35,484 bases of DNA from JANWHF01 sp036276235 (GCA_036276235.1 DATBDZ010000402.1:1-35484); one strand, 5' to 3'; positions 7,909 through 16,030 are shown, counted from the first letter of the stretch. Translations and numbers: made by a program. Notes: a model not told the origin generated them from the sequence alone.

Positions 7909-8802
7909 TTACCCTTCCGCCCCGCCGAGCTCACGCGTTTGGAATAGCCACATTCCCGCCCCCAACGCGAACGTGGCATACGCAATCCCATACCCCGCGG
8001 CGATAAACACGCCCATCCAGATCGTGCCTAACGAAATCACTCCGGGCGTGTTCATGTAGTCCGTTCCCGGCACCGCGACATCGTGATAGAGCGCCAGGCT
8101 GCGCAAATCGAATACCTGGAGAAACGGCAGGAGCCAACTAAATGTGTATGCAAAGGCTTTAACCAGCGGCGGACGCCCATCCAGTGGGAAGAGGAATCGA
8201 GTCAGGTTGCCGGCGATGTAAATGAGAATGACAGTTGGCAGGTTAACGACCAATGAGAATCGCGTGGAGAGCGCGACGCCGATCGCGGCAAGCACGCTGA
8301 CTTGCAGCCAGACCAGGATGAGCGTCGGTATCAGCGTCACCTCGTGCATCAGCCGATGGTCGTGCAACACCTTCAACTCGCGATCATCCAGCGTCCAGGC
8401 GCGAAGCTGGTAGTCCATCGGAATTCGCACCCACGTGCAGAACATGATGATGGCGCCGAAGATGGCGATCACCAACGCCGTCGAGAGGATGATGCCCAGG
8501 TATTTGCCGACCAGCACTTCCCAGCGCTGAATCGGCTTGCTCATCAGCGTGAGCATTGTGCGATCTTCGATCTCCTCATAAATCGAGCGGCTGGTGGCGA
8601 ACAGCGTAATGATCAATGCCAGCAGCAGCACGACGTCCAGTGCCACCGACTTGTACATGATCGTGTCTTCGCCGAGCGTGAAGAACGGGAGCAGGCCAAA
8701 GATCAGCAGAATCGCCGAGCCAATTCCGAGCAGCAACGAATAAATCGGCTGGACGATGGCTTCGAGAAACGTATGACGAACGATGACGAGGGTTCGGTAC
8801 AT
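7909..8802 (-). CDS. ABC-2 type transporter permease
   Basis: A 297-residue integral membrane protein with about six hydrophobic segments (for example IYSLLLGIGSAILLIFGLLP and VVLLLALIITLFATS near the N-terminus). The EEIEDRTMLTLMSKPIQRWEVLVGKYLG segment is characteristic of ABC-2/NosY-like permeases (the 'E...T...L..P..R...L.GK' pattern). It would export an unknown substrate together with an ATP-binding subunit. No ATPase gene lies beside it in this window, so the partner must be elsewhere or further along another operon. The reverse-strand ATG at 8802 has no obvious Shine-Dalgarno sequence; a TAAACT box lies about 17 bases upstream. It diverges from ilvB across a 440-bp region that contains a family C hairpin. 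Confidence 0.88.
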   Translation of the reverse strand: MYRTLVIVRHTFLEAIVQPIYSLLLGIGSAILLIFGLLPFFTLGEDTIMYKSVALDVVLLLALIITLFATSRSIYEEIEDRTMLTLMSKPIQRWEVLVGKYLGIILSTALVIAIFGAIIMFCTWVRIPMDYQLRAWTLDDRELKVLHDHRLMHEVTLIPTLILVWLQVSVLAAIGVALSTRFSLVVNLPTVILIYIAGNLTRFLFPLDGRPPLVKAFAYTFSWLLPFLQVFDLRSLALYHDVAVPGTDYMNTPGVISLGTIWMGVFIAAGYGIAYATFALGAGMWLFQTRELGGAEG

Positions 8803-8873
8803 GGTGAAGTTGGGGTAGTTTATCGGTTTCGGTCGCGATTGTCATTGCCGCCGCATCGATGGAATGGGCTGAA

Positions 8874-8942
8874 ATGAAACGTGAAGACGTGAAACGTGAC
8901 GGAGGCCCGAGTTTTGTCACGTTTCACGTCTTCACGTTTCAT
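8874..8942. repeat. self-similar hairpin, family C, copy 1
   Basis: Perfect 27-bp inverted repeat, arms 8874-8900 and 8916-8942, loop 15 bases. The core word is GAAACGTGAAGACGTGAAAC. A partial extra copy follows the right arm at 8946-8962. It lies in the divergent region between the ABC permease and ilvB. The rest of the 8803-9244 gap shows no gene; a small leader hairpin is listed separately. Confidence 0.92.
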
Positions 8943-9174
8943 CTCCACGTTTTCACGTTTCAGCGTTCGGAATCAGTTTGCAAATTCGGCGGCAGATCCG
9001 TATCATCCACCCTTATAAATGAGCGAGATCGTCATTTCATTCCCACGCACGGTGGTCGTACGATAGGCCGACGCAGCTTTTGAGCGGCGTTCGGCCGGAT
9101 TGTGCGTTATTCCTGTATCGTTTAACAATTTACAAGTTTTAGTTGAACCGATGTTGCCGGGCCGATAGAGTTGT

Positions 9175-9212
9175 CGGTTTGGCTTTTTTAGCCCTCTCGG
9201 CGGGCCAAACCG
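9175..9212 (+). promoter_or_regulatory. possible leader hairpin upstream of ilvB
   Basis: Nine-bp perfect stem CGGTTTGGC (9175-9183) and GCCAAACCG (9204-9212), ending 32 bases before the ilvB start, with TTTTTTAG in the loop. It could be a 5' UTR structure. No leader peptide rich in Ile/Leu/Val codons was found, so classical attenuation is not supported. Confidence 0.3.
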
Positions 9213-9244
9213 CAGCGCCGGCGGGGATTTCAGCGAGATAACCT

Positions 9245-10999
9245 ATGTCCACTTTGCAAACCGAAGCTCATAAAACCGCATCCGCCGCCACCGGCAAGCC
9301 GCGTTTTAAGGGAAAGAGCGGCGCCCAGATCTTCCACGAGATGCTCATTCAGCAGCACAAGGTGGAAGTGATGTTCGGCTATCCGGGCGGCGCGATTCTG
9401 CCCGTGTTCGATGAACTCTACAGGACGCCCGCCAAGTTCATTCTTAACCGCCACGAGCAGGGCTCCGGCCATTGCGCCGACGGCTACGCCCGCGCGACCG
9501 GCAAGCCGGGTGTCTGCATCGTCACCAGCGGCCCGGGCGCGACCAATACCGTCACCCCGCTCGCGACGGCGCAGATGGATTCGATCCCGATCCTGGTTTT
9601 CAGCGGCCAGGTCGCTACCAAAGTCATCGGCAATGACGCCTTCCAGGAAGCCGATGTCACCGGCATCACCCGTCCGTGCACCAAGTGGAATTATCTGGTG
9701 AAGGATGTTCGCGAGTTGCCGCGCATCATCAATGAGGCGTTTCTGATCTCAACCAGCGGCCGGCCGGGGCCGGTGCTGGTGGATCTTCCCAAGGATGTGA
9801 CCAGCGGCATCTGCACTGAAGAAGTGGATGACACGCCGCGCGAACATGTGGTTTCGCGACGCAAGCATGCGATTACACATCCGGAGCATGAGAATCAGGC
9901 GCATCGCGCTGCAGAGCTGATCAACGCCGCCGAGAAGCCCGTTCTCTACGTGGGCGGCGGAGCGATCATCGCCGGCGCTTATGATGTGCTGAAGAAAGTT
10001 GCGGATAAGGCGAATATCCCGGTCACGACCACTCTGCTGGGCCTGGGCGCATTTGATGAGCACGACCCCAAGAGCCTCTATATGCTCGGCATGCATGGCA
10101 GCGCCTACGCGAATTACGCCGTGCAGGAATGCGATTGCCTGATCGCGGTCGGGGCACGCTTTGACGATCGCGTGACCGGCAATCTCGCCACCTTCGCGCC
10201 GAACGCCAAGATCATCCACATCGATATCGATCCTTCATCGATCGGCAAAAATGTCGATGTTGATTGTACGGTGGTCGGCGACGCGCGGGTGAGCCTTGAG
10301 CTGATCCTGCCGCATCTGGAACATCGCGATCGCAAGGAATGGTTTAACCAGGTGAACGCCTGGAAGAAGCGATATCCGTTCAAATATTTCGATGACACGA
10401 AGAATTCCAAGCCTCAATACGTGATCGAAGAATTGCATCGCCAGACCAACGGCGAAGCGATCATCACCACCGGCGTCGGTCAGCATCAGATGTGGGCGGC
10501 ACAGTTTTACCGCTGGCGCTTCCCGCGGCAGATGATCACCAGCGGCGGGCTGGGAACCATGGGCTACGGCCTGCCCAGCGCCATGGGCGCGGCCCTGGGC
10601 TGCCCCGGCAAAATCGTCGTCGATATCGACGGCGACGCCAGCTTCTGCATGACCATGTTCGAGCTGCCGACCATTGCCGAATACAACATTCCCGTGAAGG
10701 CAATGATTCTCAACAACGATTTCCAGGGAATGGTGAAGCAGTGGCAGGATCTGTTCTACGGCCGCCGCTACAGCCAGACCGCAATGAAGAACCCCAACTT
10801 CGCCATGATGGCCGAAGCGTGCGGCATCAAGGGCATTCGATGCGATCACAAGGAAGATGTCCCCAAGTGCATCGAGCAGATGCTGTCTCACAATGGCCCG
10901 GTCGTGGCGGATTTCTACGTCGAGCCCAACGAGCACGTGTACCCGATGGTGCCGTCCGGCAAGGGATTGCATGAGATGGAATTGGGGACGCTGGCGTAA
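9245..10999 (+). CDS. ilvB: acetolactate synthase large (catalytic) subunit
   Basis: A 584-residue thiamine-diphosphate enzyme that joins two pyruvates to acetolactate, or pyruvate plus 2-oxobutyrate to acetohydroxybutyrate, the first common step of valine, leucine and isoleucine synthesis. Visible motifs are the GYPGGAILPVFDEL entry, the catalytic glutamate in NRHEQGSGHCADGYARATGK, TSGPGATN, the FAD-binding middle domain (GMHGSAYAN, GARFDDRVTG), and the ThDP/Mg motif starting GDASFCMTMFEL and ending at LNND. The C-terminus (QWQDLFYGRRYSQTAM) is typical of the biosynthetic form. The length is normal. The N-terminal 25 residues are Ala/Lys-rich and variable. No ilvN or ilvC follows; the next gene is a lipoprotein beyond a terminator. 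Confidence 0.97.
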   Translation: MSTLQTEAHKTASAATGKPRFKGKSGAQIFHEMLIQQHKVEVMFGYPGGAILPVFDELYRTPAKFILNRHEQGSGHCADGYARATGKPGVCIVTSGPGATNTVTPLATAQMDSIPILVFSGQVATKVIGNDAFQEADVTGITRPCTKWNYLVKDVRELPRIINEAFLISTSGRPGPVLVDLPKDVTSGICTEEVDDTPREHVVSRRKHAITHPEHENQAHRAAELINAAEKPVLYVGGGAIIAGAYDVLKKVADKANIPVTTTLLGLGAFDEHDPKSLYMLGMHGSAYANYAVQECDCLIAVGARFDDRVTGNLATFAPNAKIIHIDIDPSSIGKNVDVDCTVVGDARVSLELILPHLEHRDRKEWFNQVNAWKKRYPFKYFDDTKNSKPQYVIEELHRQTNGEAIITTGVGQHQMWAAQFYRWRFPRQMITSGGLGTMGYGLPSAMGAALGCPGKIVVDIDGDASFCMTMFELPTIAEYNIPVKAMILNNDFQGMVKQWQDLFYGRRYSQTAMKNPNFAMMAEACGIKGIRCDHKEDVPKCIEQMLSHNGPVVADFYVEPNEHVYPMVPSGKGLHEMELGTLA

Positions 11000-11031
11000 G
11001 GTTGAATACAAGTTGCCAATGTGCGAGTAGT

Positions 11032-11107
11032 GTCATGCTGAGGTACTCGCAAGCATCTGGCCGGCTCGGGCGAATGGGCCAGATGCTTCGGAGTACGTCA
11101 GCATGAC
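11032..11107. repeat. REP-like palindrome, GTCATGCTGAGG family, copy 1
   Basis: Arms 11032-11062 and 11077-11107, 31 bases each with 28 matching, loop 14 bases. The outer part is GTCATGCTGAGGTACTC, the inner part AAGCATCTGGCC. It lies downstream of ilvB, before the terminator. Related copies are at 14617, 24163 and, in reduced form, 31625. Confidence 0.88.
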
Positions 11108-11172
11108 GGTTTGCTTGCAATGGCGTTCGAAAAGCGCCGCGGTGTTTGCGTTGAATTCCAAACGTAATCGTG

Positions 11173-11201
11173 AAAACGCCGGCGTTCGCGCCGGCGTTTT
11201 T
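11173..11201 (+). terminator. intrinsic terminator downstream of ilvB
   Basis: Stem AAAACGCCGGCG (11173-11184), TTCG loop, and CGCCGGCGTTTT (11189-11200) followed by another T. It is a strong GC stem with a T-run and would end ilvB transcription. The A-run on the left means it could also act on the opposite strand. Confidence 0.8.
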
Positions 11202-11278
11202 CATCTTCCGTCCGCAACTTACCTCATGGCGGCTGCACCATCGCTTTGTGTCCGGATCAACTATTACAGGGAATAATC

Positions 11279-11785
11279 ATGCGTAAACCATGGCACATTC
11301 TTTTTCTCGCGCTGGGGTTAAGCAGCGCCGGCGTGCTTCTTTCTAGCTGCTCGGGAGCCGCCGGAAATGCTCAGAGCACCCCGATGACGCCGCAGCAGGC
11401 CGAAGATGCCGCCTTTGCGAAGGACGTCCGCCATCTGCTTCAGATCAATGGCTCGGAAGATATGGGGCTGCGAATCATCAATCAGATCGTCGTCACCTCC
11501 AAGCGCGGCAACCCTACCGTTCCGCAGAAATTCTTCGAGGATTTCGGTCGGCAGATCGACCCGGATGATCTGTTCAACTACCTGACGCCGATCTACACGC
11601 GGCATTTCACGCACGATGAAGTCCGCCAGTTGATCGCGTTCTACGAATCGCCGGTCGGCGCGAAGCTGATCGCGCAGATGGCGGCGATCAACGACGAAAC
11701 CATGCTGGCCAATTCGCAATGGAGCGATGCCCTGTCGCAAAAGCTGGCGGCAGAAATGCACGCCAAGGGATATTTGCGCATCTGA
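11279..11785 (+). CDS. DUF2059-like lipoprotein
   Basis: A 168-residue predicted lipoprotein. The lipobox is LLSSC with Cys24 after a hydrophobic signal segment (HILFLALGLSSAGV). The mature part resembles DUF2059 proteins: a helical pattern ending in LTPIYTRHFTHDEVRQLIAFYESPVGAKLI, in which 'HFT..E...L..FY.SP.G.K' is the family signature. Function is unknown; it is presumably attached to a membrane facing the periplasm. I chose the ATG at 11279, not the in-frame start at 11246, because it gives a proper signal peptide and is preceded by AGGGA at good spacing. It is flanked by a terminator upstream and a REP-like palindrome downstream, so it is probably monocistronic. Confidence 0.88.
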   Translation: MRKPWHILFLALGLSSAGVLLSSCSGAAGNAQSTPMTPQQAEDAAFAKDVRHLLQINGSEDMGLRIINQIVVTSKRGNPTVPQKFFEDFGRQIDPDDLFNYLTPIYTRHFTHDEVRQLIAFYESPVGAKLIAQMAAINDETMLANSQWSDALSQKLAAEMHAKGYLRI

Positions 11786-11810
11786 TGCCGTGGCGGGCAT
11801 AGGTTAGTTT

Positions 11811-11898
11811 GGGTGCCACAGGTCGGCGTACTCGCAGACCTGTGCCTTGCGACCATCTAAGATGCACAGGTCTCGGAGTACCGCGACCTGTGGCACCC
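11811..11898. repeat. REP-like palindrome, GGGTGCCACAGGTC family
   Basis: Arms 11811-11845 and 11864-11898, 35 bases each with 31 matching, loop 18 bases. Both arms carry the GTACTC/GAGTAC core in the middle. It follows the DUF2059 lipoprotein gene by 25 bases. A diverged copy split by another hairpin is at 32874-33065. Confidence 0.88.
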
Positions 11899-11953
11899 GG
11901 TAACGCAACGCGGCCCGGCCCGACGGGCCGTGGCGGCGCATCGGCCGCCCGAC

Positions 11954-11959
11954 TATAAT
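11954..11959 (+). promoter_or_regulatory. candidate -10 box upstream of prfA
   Basis: A consensus TATAAT about 210 bases upstream of the prfA start, with no good -35. The intervening stretch holds the GTAGGGTCCGCC palindrome. An 11-codon ATG frame at 11965-12000 begins just after it but has no ribosome-binding site and is not called as a gene. Confidence 0.25.
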
Positions 11960-12065
11960 CCTGTGATGCTTCACCCCTGCCGCAGATTCGCCAAACGTTA
12001 GCTGCCAAACCTCCGCGCGCATCGTTTTCACCATAACAATCCACCCGATTTCCCAGTGACCGTAA

Positions 12066-12134
12066 CGTAGGGTCCGCCTTGGCGGACGGGATTTGCATCC
12101 CCGGCGAAACGCGTCCGCCAAGGCGGACCCTACG
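12066..12134. repeat. palindrome, CGTAGGGTCCGCCTTGGCGG family
   Basis: Perfect 23-bp arms at 12066-12088 and 12112-12134, loop 23 bases. Each arm contains its own CCGCCTTGGCGG palindrome. It ends 33 bases before the prfA ATG, so it would form in the prfA 5' UTR if transcription starts at the TATAAT near 11954. Confidence 0.9.
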
Positions 12135-12167
12135 GATCTCAAATTTCATATTCAACCGGAACTCCCC

Positions 12168-13280
12168 ATGGCGGAAGCAATCGCCGATGCCCCTCCTGCA
12201 CTCATTCGCAAGCTTGAAGAGCTTTCGAATCGCCGCGCCGATCTGGAAAACCAGCTCGGCGATCCGGCTGTCCTTTCCAACTCACAGCGGCTGGTTGCCA
12301 TCAGCAAGGAGAAGGGGCAGCTTGATGCGATCGTCGGTCGCTATCACGACTATCGCAAAGCCACGGAATCCGTGCAGGAGCTTCGACAGCTCAGCGAAAA
12401 CAAAGCCGACCCGGACATGGCGGAACTGGCGGCCGCGGAATTGCCGCAGGCGATTCAGAACGCCAGCCAGATTCTCGAATCGCTGAAGGACCAGTTTGTC
12501 GCCGCCGAGGATAACGCTGTCGATTCCTTCTTCCTGGAAATCCGCGCCGGAACCGGCGGCGACGAAGCCGCCCTCTTCGCCCGCGATCTTTACGAAATGT
12601 ATCGCCGCTATTGCGAACAGAAGCGCTGGCGGTTTGAAACCAGCGACTTCTCCCTCAGCGAGCGCGGCGGCTTCAAGGAAATCATCATCAGCATCAAGGG
12701 ACAAGGCGCGTACCGCCATCTCCGCTTCGACGGCGGCGGACATCGCGTGCAGCGCGTTCCCGAAACCGAGGCACAGGGCCGCATTCACACGAGCCTTGCG
12801 ACGGTGGCGATGATGCCCGAATTGGCGGATGTAAAGATCAACATCGATCCGAAAGACGTGGAGGAGTTCGGCTGCCGCGGCGGCGGGCCGGGCGGGCAAA
12901 ACGTCAACAAGGTCGAGACCGGCTGGATGATCAAGCACCGGCCCAGCGGCCTGGTCTTCAAAATGACCGAGCACAAAAGCCAGGCACAAAACAAGGAGCG
13001 CGCCTGGGCCCTGCTCCGCGCCACGCTGTATGAAGCCGAACGCGCCAAGCAGCATGCTCAACACACCAGTGCTCGCAAGGCAATGATGGGCTCCGGCGAC
13101 CGCTCGCAGCGCATCCGCACCTACAACTTCCCCCAAAACCGCTGCACCGATCACCGATTAGGAGGCGAAGGCGGCGGCGAAAAGAACTTCAACCTCGATC
13201 AAATCTTGCAGGGAAACATGGACCCCCTGATCGACGCGCTGCTGGATTTGGATAAACAGCAGCGATTGGAAGAGCTGTAA
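12168..13280 (+). CDS. prfA: peptide chain release factor 1
   Basis: A 370-residue class I release factor that reads UAA/UAG and triggers peptide release on the ribosome. It has the GGQ motif (residues 242-244, in GGGPGGQNVNKVETG), the RF1-type PxT codon-recognition tripeptide as PET (198-200, in RVPETEAQGR) where RF2 would have SPF, and the conserved FLEIRAGTGGDEA (122-134) and GSGDRSQRIRTYNFPQNRCTDH segments. I chose the ATG at 12168; a longer in-frame reading from 12093 would start inside the upstream palindrome. Only a weak CCGGA precedes the start. The stop is one base from the stop of the convergent gene. The usual neighbour prmC (hemK) is not adjacent. Confidence 0.96.
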   Translation: MAEAIADAPPALIRKLEELSNRRADLENQLGDPAVLSNSQRLVAISKEKGQLDAIVGRYHDYRKATESVQELRQLSENKADPDMAELAAAELPQAIQNASQILESLKDQFVAAEDNAVDSFFLEIRAGTGGDEAALFARDLYEMYRRYCEQKRWRFETSDFSLSERGGFKEIIISIKGQGAYRHLRFDGGGHRVQRVPETEAQGRIHTSLATVAMMPELADVKINIDPKDVEEFGCRGGGPGGQNVNKVETGWMIKHRPSGLVFKMTEHKSQAQNKERAWALLRATLYEAERAKQHAQHTSARKAMMGSGDRSQRIRTYNFPQNRCTDHRLGGEGGGEKNFNLDQILQGNMDPLIDALLDLDKQQRLEEL

Positions 13281-13281
13281 A

Positions 13282-13920
13282 TCAAAACGGTATATCCTCC
13301 TCCCCCAACGTCCCGGGCGTCGTTCCCGGCGAACCGCGATCACTCATATCCACCTCGCGCGGACGCTGATCCGGTTGGTCGTAGAGCGCCGATTCATCAT
13401 CCTCGATCCCCGGAATCGGCGCATCGCGATCCTCCGCTGCCTCAAAGCGCGGCTCAATCCCGTGCTTCCATTCCTCGCCTTCCATGTCGTCATCATCAGG
13501 GCTCATCTCATCGAGCATCTTGTACTGTGTCTCCTCCGGATCCCATTCTGATTCGGCTTCGTCGTCGTCGAGCATTTCTTCCGAAAACTCATCCTCCTCC
13601 CAATTCCAATCGCGGCTGGCGCGAGCTTCTTCGTCATCGTCCTCGTCAAACCAGCCATCGTTCGCCGGATGCCCCGGATCGGTCGGGAAAATGTCGAACG
13701 TGAATCCCGCGCCGGAGCAATTAGGCGTTGGGCACATCCAGAAGCCATCGAAGCCATCGCCGCCGTTGACTGCCTTTTGCAGCCACATCTGATCGCTCAT
13801 GAACGTGCGATGGCAGTGCATGCAGAAACATTCCACCGGCACCGGCGGCGGCGCAAACGTATCGCGCTTCGCCGACTCCGGCTCACCACTCTGTGCGTTC
13901 TCTCGGGGATCGTCGCTCAT
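13282..13920 (-). CDS. acidic protein with Cys4 zinc-ribbon-like N-terminus
   Basis: A 212-residue soluble protein of unknown function. The N-terminal third has two Cys pairs, CFCMHCH (Cys33, Cys36) and CPTPNC (Cys63, Cys68), which look like a zinc ribbon. The rest is extremely acidic (WNWEEDEFSEEMLDDDEAES and further D/E runs) and probably disordered. I chose the ATG at 13920 because the longer in-frame start at 13959 lacks a ribosome-binding site and adds an untypical basic leader, but 13920 has no clear site either. It converges on prfA with one base between the stops, leaving no room for a terminator between them. A family C hairpin lies upstream. Short acidic zinc-ribbon proteins are common in planctomycetes; a nucleic-acid or translation role is only a guess. 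Confidence 0.75.
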   Translation of the reverse strand: MSDDPRENAQSGEPESAKRDTFAPPPVPVECFCMHCHRTFMSDQMWLQKAVNGGDGFDGFWMCPTPNCSGAGFTFDIFPTDPGHPANDGWFDEDDDEEARASRDWNWEEDEFSEEMLDDDEAESEWDPEETQYKMLDEMSPDDDDMEGEEWKHGIEPRFEAAEDRDAPIPGIEDDESALYDQPDQRPREVDMSDRGSPGTTPGTLGEEDIPF

Positions 13921-13975
13921 AAGGCCCAATAATCTTGCGAATGGCGGCCGCGGATACAAGGAAAATCTTGGCGGG

Positions 13976-14090
13976 CATGAAACGTGAAGACGGAAGCGTA
14001 CCCGGTGTGAAATCCGAACGCATGAAACGTGAAGAGGTGAAACGTGACGGATACGCCGCCTTTAGTCACGTTTCACGTCTTCACGTTTCA
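13976..14090. repeat. self-similar hairpin, family C, copy 2
   Basis: Main arms 14023-14048 and 14065-14090 with one mismatch in 26. A third partial copy (ATGAAACGTGAAGACGG) lies upstream at 13977-13993. It is located between the divergent genes starting at 13920 and 14173, with 82 bases to the latter start. Confidence 0.88.
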
Positions 14091-14172
14091 CAAGCGGCGG
14101 AACGAGTTCTCGAATCCGACGGTCTTGCCCCGCCACCGATTTGGCATAGAATCGCGCCGGAGGAGTTTGCAC

Positions 14173-14577
14173 ATGGCCAAAGCCAGCAAGAAAGAATCTG
14201 ATAAGCCCGCCGCGTCGGCGGATAAAGGCCCCAAGAAGCCCGTTCGTAAAGCGCCGGAGGCGAAGAAGCCGGCCGCGCCGGGCGGCATGCCGCTGATCGA
14301 TACGGGTCTCGCCGCCCAAAACGCGGCGCGGCTGGTCGCGCATCGCGATGAGCTGGCCAACGTTCGAACTGAAGGAGCCCAGGAAAGCTCCGCTTTCAAG
14401 CAGCTCAAGGAAAGCATCAACAAACCCGCCGCCCACGGGCCGACGAGTTTCCTGCAGAACACGGCCTCCCAAAAGAAATCGAGTTCCCCCTTCGGCGGAT
14501 CAAAGCAAGTCGGCCGCAATCAAACTTTCGGCGCAGACGTGAACCGCAGCGGCGTCCCCCGCCGCACGGGCGGGTGA
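14173..14577 (+). CDS. basic low-complexity protein of unknown function
   Basis: A 134-residue protein. GGAGGAG eight bases before the ATG makes the start convincing. The N-terminal 35 residues are a Lys/Ala/Pro-rich tail (KASKKESDKPAASADKGPKK), resembling histone-H1-like or nucleic-acid-binding tails. The remainder (LIDTGLAAQNAARLVAHRDE, then SSAFKQLKESINK) is mildly helical and ends in a Gly/Ser/Arg-rich stretch. There are no cysteines, membrane segments or signal peptide. I do not recognise the family. The upstream extension to 14044 reads through the family C hairpin and is not real. A cytoplasmic nucleic-acid-associated role is possible by composition only. Confidence 0.75.
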   Translation: MAKASKKESDKPAASADKGPKKPVRKAPEAKKPAAPGGMPLIDTGLAAQNAARLVAHRDELANVRTEGAQESSAFKQLKESINKPAAHGPTSFLQNTASQKKSSSPFGGSKQVGRNQTFGADVNRSGVPRRTGG

Positions 14578-14616
14578 TCGCTGAAGCGCAGTCCAGTTCC
14601 CAAATCCAATAGAACC

Positions 14617-14685
14617 GTCGTGCTGAGGTACTCCGAAGCATCTGGCCGGATTGCGCGAATCAGCCAGAGCTTGCGAGTACATGCT
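14617..14685. repeat. REP-like palindrome, GTCATGCTGAGG family, decayed copy
   Basis: The left arm 14617-14647 is intact (GTCGTGCTGAGGTACTCCGA, then AGCATCTGGCC). The right arm 14661-14685 is diverged (GCCAGAGCTTGCGAGTAC). It lies between two convergent genes, directly before another palindrome. Confidence 0.75.
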
Positions 14686-14698
14686 CTGAAATGTTGCG

Positions 14699-14793
14699 AA
14701 CGCCACGGGCATGCTAACGCAAGCCCATGCGACCAATTTGCAGTAGTAATCAAGTCGGGTGGCATGGGCTCGCGACAGCGTGCCCGTGGCGTT
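14699..14793. repeat. palindrome, AACGCCACGGGCATGCT family
   Basis: Arms 14699-14730 and 14762-14793, 32 bases with about 28 matching, loop 31 bases. It lies in the 311-base convergent gap 14578-14888, which holds only this and the preceding palindrome plus short unassigned sequence. Confidence 0.8.
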
Positions 14794-14888
14794 TTCAAGA
14801 TTCGCCGGTGTGCCCAAGGAACGTGACCACTCAGTATGACGATACGCGTCTTACTCGGGCGAGTCTGGCTTCGGCTTTCCGCGCAGCG

Positions 14889-15779
14889 TCACGCTTTCAT
14901 CGCTTCCACGCCGCCCATGATTTCTGACAGTTCTGTCGTGATCTGGCTTTGCCGCGCGCGGTTGTAGCGCATCGTGAGGGTCTTGACCATCTTGTCGGCG
15001 TTGTCGGTGGCGCTCTTCATCGCGACCATTCTCATCACGTGTTCACTGGTGGTCGCATCGATGTAAGCCTGGAAGATGGCGGTCCGCACGGTCTGCGGCA
15101 GCAATACATCCAGCAGCGATTTTGGATCGGGCGAGAATTCGTAGATCGCCAGCTTTTGCGGCTTGTCCCCGGCCTTCTGATCCTTCAACACTCCCGCCAG
15201 CGGCAGCACCGCGGCCACGGTTGCCTTCTGCGTGCTGGCACTGACGAAGTTCATGAACGCCACGTGCACTGAGTCATACTTGCCCGCGACGAAATCATCG
15301 ATGAGCTGATTAGCGGTGGCTTCCACTTCGGAAAACGCCGGCTGATCCGATACCTCGACGCGTTTGGTGATCGGCCGCCTCTGAAATTGGAAGTAGCTGC
15401 CCCCCTTCTTGCCGGTGACGAACAGATCGACCTTGTTGCCGGCGGCTTCCTGCTCGCGGATGAACGCCGCCGCGCCGCGTAGCACGCTGCCGTTGTAGGC
15501 GCCTGCCAGGCCGCGATTGCTGGTGATGACCAGGAGGGCGATCAGCTTCTTGCGGCTGTCATCGCTCGGCCGGCGCAGCAGCGGATGCTCGACATCGCCG
15601 ACGCTTGCCGCCAGCTCGGCCACCATCTCGCGGATTTTCTGTGTGTAAGGCTTGGTGCCGACGGCGCGTTTCAGCGATTTCTGGAATTTCGCCGTCGCAA
15701 TCAACTGCATCGTCTTGGTGATCTTGCGGATGTTCCGCACCGCCTTGCGGCGTTTGACAATAGCGCGGGCTTTAGCCAT
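14889..15779 (-). CDS. atpG: F-type ATP synthase gamma subunit
   Basis: A 296-residue central-stalk subunit that couples proton flow to ATP synthesis in the F1 sector. The N-terminal helix (AIVKRRKAVRNIRKITKTMQ, then LIATAKFQK) and the C-terminal helix (MKSATDNADKMVKTLTMRYN, then RARQSQITTELSEI) are the two conserved coiled-coil halves of the rotor. The middle contains the LVITSNRGLAGAYN motif. Length and motifs are normal. The gene is unusual in standing alone: the genes on either side are a small zinc-ribbon protein and a basic protein, with no atpA or atpD adjacent. A family C hairpin lies in the divergent region upstream. Confidence 0.96.
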   Translation of the reverse strand: MAKARAIVKRRKAVRNIRKITKTMQLIATAKFQKSLKRAVGTKPYTQKIREMVAELAASVGDVEHPLLRRPSDDSRKKLIALLVITSNRGLAGAYNGSVLRGAAAFIREQEAAGNKVDLFVTGKKGGSYFQFQRRPITKRVEVSDQPAFSEVEATANQLIDDFVAGKYDSVHVAFMNFVSASTQKATVAAVLPLAGVLKDQKAGDKPQKLAIYEFSPDPKSLLDVLLPQTVRTAIFQAYIDATTSEHVMRMVAMKSATDNADKMVKTLTMRYNRARQSQITTELSEIMGGVEAMKA

Positions 15780-15919
15780 GGCAATCTGCAGTGCCGCCCA
15801 ACGCAGCGCGGTTCCGACGCGCCGCCCCAGCCGGCAATATCAAGGGGCCAAATGATAGCGATGGAGGCGATGGACGCAAACAGGCGAGGATAGACGGGGC
15901 GGGCATGAAACGGGCAGCG

Positions 15920-15989
15920 ATGAAACGTGAAGACGTGAATCGTGACAGAGAGCGGCCCATCCGTCACGTTTCACGTCTTCACGTTTCAT
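15920..15989. repeat. self-similar hairpin, family C, copy 3
   Basis: Arms 15920-15946 and 15963-15989, 27 bases with one mismatch, loop 16 bases. A partial extra word lies just left at 15905-15912. It sits between the divergent atpG (start 15779) and the zinc-ribbon gene starting at 16043. Confidence 0.9.
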
Positions 15990-16030
15990 GGTCTCATCAC
16001 GAACTCTACCTGTTCGCAACAAAGTCTTCG

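Noticed and set aside
11965..12000. 11-codon frame after TATAAT upstream of prfA as a leader peptide
   Set aside because: No ribosome-binding site, no codon bias suggesting attenuation, and too short to support.
8874..15989. Recurrent peptide MKREDVKRD...VTFHVFTFH read through family C hairpins, suggesting a conserved small protein
   Set aside because: The peptide is simply the translation of the palindromic arms; loops differ in length and sequence, no ribosome-binding site is present, and the frames run into unrelated sequence.
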